From Aspergillus flavus (lineage: Eukaryota; Ascomycota; Eurotiomycetes; Eurotiales; Aspergillaceae), in contig NC_092409.1 of NCBI RefSeq assembly GCF_009017415.1, positions 4,030,001 to 4,094,000 of the forward strand: 64,000 nucleotides of DNA, written 5' to 3'. The notes beneath the pieces were generated by a model, which was given only the letters and a program-made list of their open reading frames with translations, had not been told where the DNA came from and did no database searches. This document shows, piece by piece, positions 57,276 through 64,000 of the stretch (positions are counted from its first letter, which is position 1; each line of letters starts with the position of its first letter). The translations under genes and the position numbers were made by a program.

Positions 57276-60200
57276 TGGTTTGGTGACGATAGAGTTTCTT
57301 CTGCTTCTTTTCTTTTACTTTTTATTTTTGGTTTGCCCTTTCTATCGGACAAGGCCGGGACCACTTTGAAGGCGTTGGATTGATATACCCATTTGAATAC
57401 CTACCAGATCAGAAGAACAATATGATGTTGTATTAGTCGTATATTGCGGGCTATAATTATGGAGAAAGAGGTTGTTGGAGAAGAGAGATAACCTTCTCAT
57501 TTATCTGTTTTTGTTTTTATTTTTTATTTTGTTTCTGTCTTTGTCTTTGTGTTTACAGATGACAGTCTGTAACCATGTCAACAAAACCAGACTGAAAAGG
57601 ACGATTCTGCGAGACCCACGTGACATCATGGCGGAGCCGATGACGGCAAAGACGCATTCGTCATGCTCAGTACGATTTTTGCAAGCACCCCGAAACATGG
57701 ATGAAGAAGTTTATCCAGATAACGAAATAAATTACAATAAGACTTGCCCACAGCGCTAAGATACAAGCAAAATCACAAGGCACTCCACATTTCGTCAGAT
57801 GGTGAGAGCTGGAAAAAAAAAAAAAAAGATATGAAGGAGAAGAAGGGGAAAAAATCTTTTTTTTTTTTCTCTTAAGGGAAAGACAAGTCCCATACTAAAT
57901 ATGTATGAGCATATAAAGAGCGCGTATCAAGAAGCATGGGAGAAAGAATAATCAGGTCAAAGAGGAGCCGGCGTTTCCACATGGAACCAAATTCGGTTGC
58001 CCCCTCATTATTATTAATGAGCAGATACAGTGTCTTACTTACAATACCACGATCGGCCACTGCCCCAATAATACAGATCCAGTATTTTCCGGAAAGCTGG
58101 ATGGTGTTCTTTGCATGGAATGCAGTGGCATTTAATCAAGAGTGAGCAGTACTTTGTGATCTATGCAAAAGCTTACAGTACCGACTACTAGTTCATTACG
58201 ATCATCTATTTATCAAGTTTTTTTTTTTTTTTTTTTTTTTTTTCTTGCACGGCACTGAAATGATTAATTTATTTTCTTAGTACCATCTGCAGTGAAGATT
58301 GGAAGTAACTATCCGGCAATCAACACTGTCATCCACTACATGGACCCTGGAAACAAACTGACAGCCGTTTGTCCTCCGTGGTACAAATGATCCCACATCC
58401 AGAGGAGTGAAATTCCCACAAATCAGTCCCTGGAACCACTGCCCCGAAGACGAGATTGTAATACTGCTAGATTAACCGTGGGAAACGAAAAATGAAGGCA
58501 GTGGTATGATTACCGAGCACCATTGGCATCCGTCGAGTCTAACAAGTGTCGTAAGCTATGTTATGCTGGGCGTTGATGTTCTACGAGGCCTCATTGGTAG
58601 TGCTCTGGGTGTGTGGCTTTGCGTTAAAAAAAACTTACTGCTGAGCTATGTGTCTACTAGTAGCCATCTATCCCTTAAGACTACGGCCACCTCTCTCATT
58701 GGTAGGCGACTGTATGCCAGGAGAAGAGCGCTATTTAGTGTCGTTGGAAAGACTGTGCAAGGTACCTCCTCGTCGCCCGTGCACACCAATTCATTCAAGC
58801 ATCCTGTTGCCCGTGCAAGGGGCCCTTGGATGTATAACCACATAGACACAGGATATTTGAGGCTAGCAGAGGCTATGATCATATTAAATTAAACGGTTCT
58901 CATGGATACGTATCCATGTCCAAACCGAATCGCCCCGGACGCAGCACATGTAACTGGCACAAGCGCCGAGGGACACAATGAATAATGAAATGATCATTAG
59001 CTTTCTTCAACAATATATCAAACAGAGAAGCGAGTCCGCAAGTAAAAATAGAGTAGAAAAAGGTACATACAGAGCAGTATAGACTAAATAATTCAGCACT
59101 GCACTGTAACCTTAAAGCATTGACTTTACTTCTAGATGGGAGGCTAATAGCACTGTTTATCAAAGAATGGATGAAAGTTACGCACAACAAGATTTATACT
59201 ACCACAAGATTGTATCCAGCAATTCCCATATATTGAATCATTTAAGTCTATCCAAATTAACTATATGCAGTACAAAGCCGTGGTGAAGTCGTATCTAAAT
59301 TGACTAGAAATATTGCATGGGTACGGAGTATATACATACACAATCCGGAGATTTTGCAGGATGAAAAGGTAATCACTACGAGTACTAAGAGTAGTATGGG
59401 AGGTACTGGAATACCACCTGCGACGTTTCCACTGTACCGTACTACTACCACCACTGTCCATATTCCGTCAATCAATGGATACTGCGAGGTATGTATTTTA
59501 CCTGAGGTAATTTATCCACATGGTGGGAAAAGTAGGTAACCTGATAGTGGCGGCGGTTGATTCATGTAATGTGACCGTCCTGTATCATACCGTACACTAG
59601 TTCGTAGTGGAGCTTTGCCTTAGCAATTCATTAACGCAAATGCGTTTCTGCCAAACTTGTCTGACCAGATGAGCTCAAAGAAACCATAGAGCCGGCACCA
59701 ATTGTGTCGAAGGAAGTATCTGCAACTTCAGTAGTCCGCCCGCTCAACAAAAGGGCTGGTGTTTAAATGATGATGACAGTGTTGATCGGTTGTAGGGGCC
59801 ACCGATGAATGGCCGTACATGACGTGTATGATACCATACCACCCATTCCCCGAACACACCATAGCCAGTCGCAGCCAGCCGACTTCCCTTGCTGTGCTGC
59901 CCACTTCCCCCCTTCGTAAGTGCGAGTGAGTAGGTAAGTAGTGGCCCGCCCTCCCGTCTCCCTCTTCTCTCTCCTACTACTACTACTCTCCCCTCTCCCT
60001 CTCTCTCTCACTCTACCTACTCTCCCTCACTACGCTTCCCATACAATTCTCACTTCCCCATACAAAAAAGTACTACATATCCGCATCGGTGAGTTCACTA
60101 GTAAACACTCCCACTTCTCACATTGGCCTTACACAACAAACACAATTATTTTTTTTTCTTTCAAAACTGTCTGTTTTCACTATGGAGGCCTTCTTCGAAT

Positions 60201-60680
60201 GCCGTTTCCCTTGAATTTTCGTCATGGCTTCGCGATCTCACTGTCGCGCATCTGCGACGGCAACTATATAGTTCCAGAATAATGCGTGAACCCAAACTGA
60301 CTTTACTCCCCAACAGGCCAAATCTGCCGACCTCAGAACACTGCTTTTGATTTTCTTCTGAGTCAATTGTCGGGTAAGTCTCTTGTGCGCTTTTTCCTTT
60401 TCGTGTTCTGCCTTAACTTGCGCCCGCGATCGGACTTGTTTAGGGTGCGCGCTTTTACGCTCTGGCCGCACCGTACTTTTCCCACCGCGCGCGTAGTCGC
60501 ATTAGTCGTACCCCGAACCTCATCTCTTTCTTTCTTCATTATCCTTCTGCTTTTTCCTTGTTCTCATTATTTCAATTTCCATTCAATTCCCGCAAACGCG
60601 CCCAAACCGCTCTTCGCATTGACAATTTCTCTTGGCTTCGAACCTTCTAACAGGACTTTGCTCCACAGATCACACTCATT
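57276..60680. other. 3.4-kb stretch without a visible gene
   Basis: No open frame here has family support, a good start context or codon use like its neighbours. Low-complexity elements seen: an A15 run (57813-57827) and a T12 run (57857-57868) that could pair as an RNA stem, a T26 run (58218-58243) and a CT-rich block at 59950-60030. The right end should hold the nhp6 promoter and a long leader, with a possible 5' UTR intron (about 60374-60668). It may also contain a non-coding RNA, which cannot be judged from sequence. Confidence 0.5.
58218..58243. repeat. Poly-T run of about 26
   Basis: A homopolymer of about 26 T on the plus strand in a gene-free region. Confidence 0.9.
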
Positions 60681-61160
60681 ATGCCTAAGGAAAAGACCAC
60701 ACGTAAGACCAAGGGTACCCGCGTTGAGCGCAAGAAGAAGGGTATGTTCCCCGTTTATATGTCTTGAAGCGCATTGACTGATCTAGTCTGTAGACCCCAA
60801 CGCACCCAAGCGTGGTCTCTCCGCGTACATGTTCTTCGCCAACGACAACCGTGAGAAGGTTCGCGAAGAGAACCCGGGCATCTCTTTCGGTAAGATACGC
60901 AAACTCGAGGTGCATCCCCGATCAGATCAGCTAACTCCCGAACAGGTCAGGTTGGCAAGATGCTCGGTGAGAAGTGGAAGGCCCTGAGCGAGGCTGACCG
61001 CCGTCCTTATGAGGATAAGGCTGCTGCCGACAAGAAGCGTTACGAAGAAGAGAAGGCGCAATACGCCGTATGAGACCCAGTCGCTTCTTGAGTGTGGACA
61101 ATGCTAATGGACTTTTAATCTTAGGCTGCCGCTGAGGAGGATGAGGATGAGTCTTCTTAA
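60681..61160 (+). CDS. Non-histone HMG-box protein Nhp6
   Basis: Four exons (60681-60741, 60794-60889, 60946-61067, 61125-61160) encode 104 residues. A basic N-terminal tail ([20 protein letters not shown]) precedes a single HMG box: [20 protein letters not shown], then [35 protein letters not shown] short acidic tail (EEDEDESS) ends the protein. Nhp6-type proteins bend DNA and assist chromatin complexes such as FACT. Length and domain position match the fungal family. The leader upstream may contain an intron. Confidence 0.95.
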
Positions 61161-64000
61161 AATGTTTCTTCTCCTCGTAGGTCTTGTGAATCTTGACCGA
61201 CTGGCGTTTCGTGTTGTTTATTCCCGCTAATGGCCTCACTTGTATTTGTCGCCTCTTATATTTCCTTTTACTCAATGGGTTCTGGTATGGGATGACGGTG
61301 GTTTCTCCTTGCTTTTCTGTTCATGAAGGATCTTCAATGGGACATGTTTACTGTATGGACTGGCGGCTTTAGGACGAATTTGACTTAACTCGAGGGAGCC
61401 CGGCGCTGTATTCCAGATCGGCGGGAGAACCTTGTTTTGAGTATCTATGGTGAAATATGAATTGAAGCTGTTGAGGCAAGCAAATCTGCTGTACACTAGC
61501 CTAATCAACCGCATCCTTACCTTTCTCTGTTTATCGCCCCAGCGGGTCTGCGTGCTATAATGAACATAAAGTTTATACCAGGTATGATAGATGAGAAACA
61601 AGAACTCAAGTGAATTAATTTCTCTAAGGCTTGTGTTGGTGTTGGAGCTGTCGAATTGCGAGGGAGCTCTCCAGCAACATCTGGCCCAAGCTCCAGCGGT
61701 GACGCGGGGGTAAACTTGTTTACGTGTTGGACGCGCGCGTCTTCCGTACTTCCGATATCTCCGATAGTCGCCTTGGTGCCTGAAATCGTAGAGCCCGTCG
61801 CAAGTTGCCACCAGTTCAGTGTCTAGACTCTTATAGATACTTAAAGTCCCCAATTTCCCCTCTTGATTTGGTCAACTAGTACCTACTAATATTCTGACAC
61901 AATACATCCTGCTTACGCCACGAGTTTAGAGATATGCAGTCTTGAGCAATATCATCCAAACAGAAGCCGCCAACATGGCCAAGTAGAGATGTACATACAT
62001 ACGCTAGGGCACACACCTATTTTCCGTACGCAGCTGTGCTCGTTCCGGCACTTATGCATCACGCTGCTATTTTCTGACTGGGCTGTTGGTGGACGTTTGA
62101 GGGTCATGAATATCCGTCAGGCAGAAATCACATATGATTCAACGTGTTTGCTATACTAACCACCTAGATGCGATAGGCTTTGTCTACTAAAACTCTAGAG
62201 CTGTGTGTCTGCCCAAGAAGACTTGCCGAACACCCTGTGGTGCGTGGATCAATTCTAACTGTACATAGCCCAAATGAGAGGAAGGGTCAAAGGGCGGGGA
62301 GCGTACCTAATGCTCTACATCGCAGTTGCAGTCCGTATCGGCACCTGACGACTGCTGAACACTATTTGCACAATGTTGAGATTCTCTATGAAGGCGCTGG
62401 CCTAAACTTTTAGGGCAAGCTTGGTCTCCCTGGAACATGGTAAAACATCAAGAAACAAAGGTTTCAGATATTCACGGCTTGGTGCCTCTGAATCCTGAAC
62501 GTCTCCGGCAATCCCTGGAGCTTTATTGTTCGCCTTCCTACCAAGAAGGTCGGTCCTCCGGGGGACCAGGTATCACTGCTCAGTCTGGGTCGTAGTGGAA
62601 CTAGCCTATCTATACCTGTCAAGGGCCGAGAAGGCGACTTAGCGTTGTATAAGCAAGATAACAGCCCGTTCCTAGCCATAGGTTTGGCATACAAACTCAT
62701 AAGTTCACGACGGAGAGTGGGCCTTCGACTGACATGTGAAGAATATTAGTAGTTCTTCTCCCGTGTTCAAAGATAGCAGCTCATACGTGGTTTAAATGAC
62801 GGAGAAGATGGATGAGCCGAGATGGTCCACCTACTAAGTCCGTTTGCCTGCCAGCCGGTACTATAATCATGGATAGATATACACGCTTTACTTTGATCGA
62901 AGAAAGGGTTCGTCCGAGTCAACGATTGTCTCGTGACCCGGTTGGTCAGTGACACGGGATTTCCTACCCGTTAACGTGACTCCATCAAATCCTTCTTCTT
63001 TCTTGCTGCATGTCAGCCACCGGAAATGGTCTTACTTGTCTTCCGCCTTCCCGATGCCCGGCTTTTGCTGTCGTTTCATTGTCCCTGGGGTTTTCTTCAG
63101 CCAAGGATTAATCGTTTCTCCCTTCGAACGGGAATGAATTCTTTTTGCTGAACGGTGACAAGCTGTGTGTGGGGGTTAGTTGCACTGTCAGTCTGTCCAG
63201 CCTGTCCATCACCGCTCAATGGCGCCAGTGCAGCTCCGCTCCTCGTTTATTGGCTTTGTCCCTTCTCCGCTATGGACACGTCAACGATCCCAAGTCAGTT
63301 AGACACTTGGAGGGCAAATACCCTATGCGTTTCAAGCCATGGTCAGCATGAGAGCCGCAAGTGAGGGTCATGGATGGCTTGGTGTTTATAGGGCTTGTTC
63401 CATTGACTATCGGGTTCGATCTTTGCCCCACTTGACGGCATTCTTGACCCGCATTTCTTCTCTCGACAGATGATTGTTTAATTGATGAGTTATCTGATTT
63501 CCCTTGGGTTCTACAAGAAATTGATTTTTGAAAATATCCCTGGCTGTGAAAGACTTGATGGTCTCTTTTTCTCCTTCCTATCACTCAAGGGGTCAATCCG
63601 GGGGAGCACTAACCCATTAGTCTCTCAGTGCGTGCGTCTTCAGTCGATACGATGCATGCGGATCGCACAACACTCTCGTCGAACGCCCTCATTGCATTAT
63701 TCTACGACTGAGTTGTCGTCGGGTCACCCCTCCACAGCGAAATCTGTTCCGACTTACCCTTATGAGCAGGCTTATTTAGCTTTAACCTTCTTCTTCCCAA
63801 TTCTTTCTTTCTTTATTTTTTACCCTTTCTTGTCCAATATATGATCGCTGGCAGGGTTATCTCCGTACCCTTTTTACGTCCGTGCTACTTCCATCCTATA
63901 CCTCACCGACTATCATATAACACCCCCATCCGCTCCCCATCTACTGTTCAAGTACCACGCAAGGGTCTTATATATCTATTGTATGTGTATGTATATGTAT
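61161..64000. other. 2.8-kb right edge without a visible gene
   Basis: I see no supportable gene. A long minus-strand open frame at 61272-61853 lacks an ATG start and has no recognisable motif. From about 63740 the plus strand is pyrimidine-rich, as in leaders of nearby genes, so a plus-strand gene may begin just beyond the window. Confidence 0.45.

Noticed and set aside
58506..58892. 128-codon open frame in the 3.4-kb gene-free stretch
   Set aside because: It overlaps another open frame on the opposite strand, has no motif and no nearby promoter or splice signals.
61272..61853. Minus-strand open frame of 193 codons after nhp6
   Set aside because: No ATG start, unusual residue composition and no motif; it overlaps the likely nhp6 3' UTR.
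63740..63960. Pyrimidine-rich right edge as a repeat or mobile element
   Set aside because: Composition matches promoter/leader stretches seen before other genes here; no terminal repeats or unit structure.

Overview
The window looks like nuclear DNA of a filamentous ascomycete. Short spliceosomal introns (roughly 45-100 nt, GT...AG, CTNAC-type branch sites), compact intergenic regions, pyrimidine-rich leaders and the protein set (vacuolar aspartic protease, arginase, GatB, Atg11, DUF6594, KP4-like proteins, SRPK-like kinases) point to Eurotiales, most likely Aspergillus. The species cannot be fixed from sequence alone. I saw no rRNA, tRNA, CRISPR array or intact transposon. All coordinates and splice sites were read by eye and checked for reading-frame continuity.

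Layout. 0.9-25.5 kb is mostly housekeeping: PepE/Pep4 protease, a broken O-methyltransferase, the FCP1 CTD phosphatase, a MARVEL-type membrane protein, arginase, mitochondrial GatB, a DUF6594 membrane protein, a Gln/Pro-rich nuclear-type protein, a 1136-residue conserved-looking protein and a mitochondrial enoyl-CoA hydratase of the AUH type. 25.5-39.7 kb looks more accessory: a 2.3-kb gene-free stretch, a large NLR-like (STAND) protein with an N-terminal serine-esterase domain, a GT71 mannosyltransferase, a broken SRPK-like kinase and a Pro/Tyr-rich protein of a tubby-like/DUF6593-like type. 39.7-47 kb holds a CsbD/LEA-like stress protein with CRE-like promoter sites, the RES-complex FHA protein SNIP1/Pml1, a J-domain protein, an HSL-type esterase and a head-to-head pair of KP4 killer-toxin-like secreted proteins. 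47-57 kb holds a membrane-anchored low-complexity protein, an integral membrane protein, Atg11 and the kinetochore protein CENP-H/Fta3. Then come 3.4 kb without a visible gene, the HMG-box protein Nhp6, and 2.8 kb without a visible gene up to the window end.

The genes do not form one pathway. The most notable content is defence or competition related: an esterase-NB-ARC receptor whose C-terminus is disordered instead of repeat-bearing, and the divergent KP4-like pair that shares one intron position but differs at two others. Two pseudogenes (O-methyltransferase and SRPK-like kinase) each carry several independent lesions while keeping a readable remnant, so they look recently decayed. Several divergent gene pairs share short promoters, two of them with a CACGTGA element.
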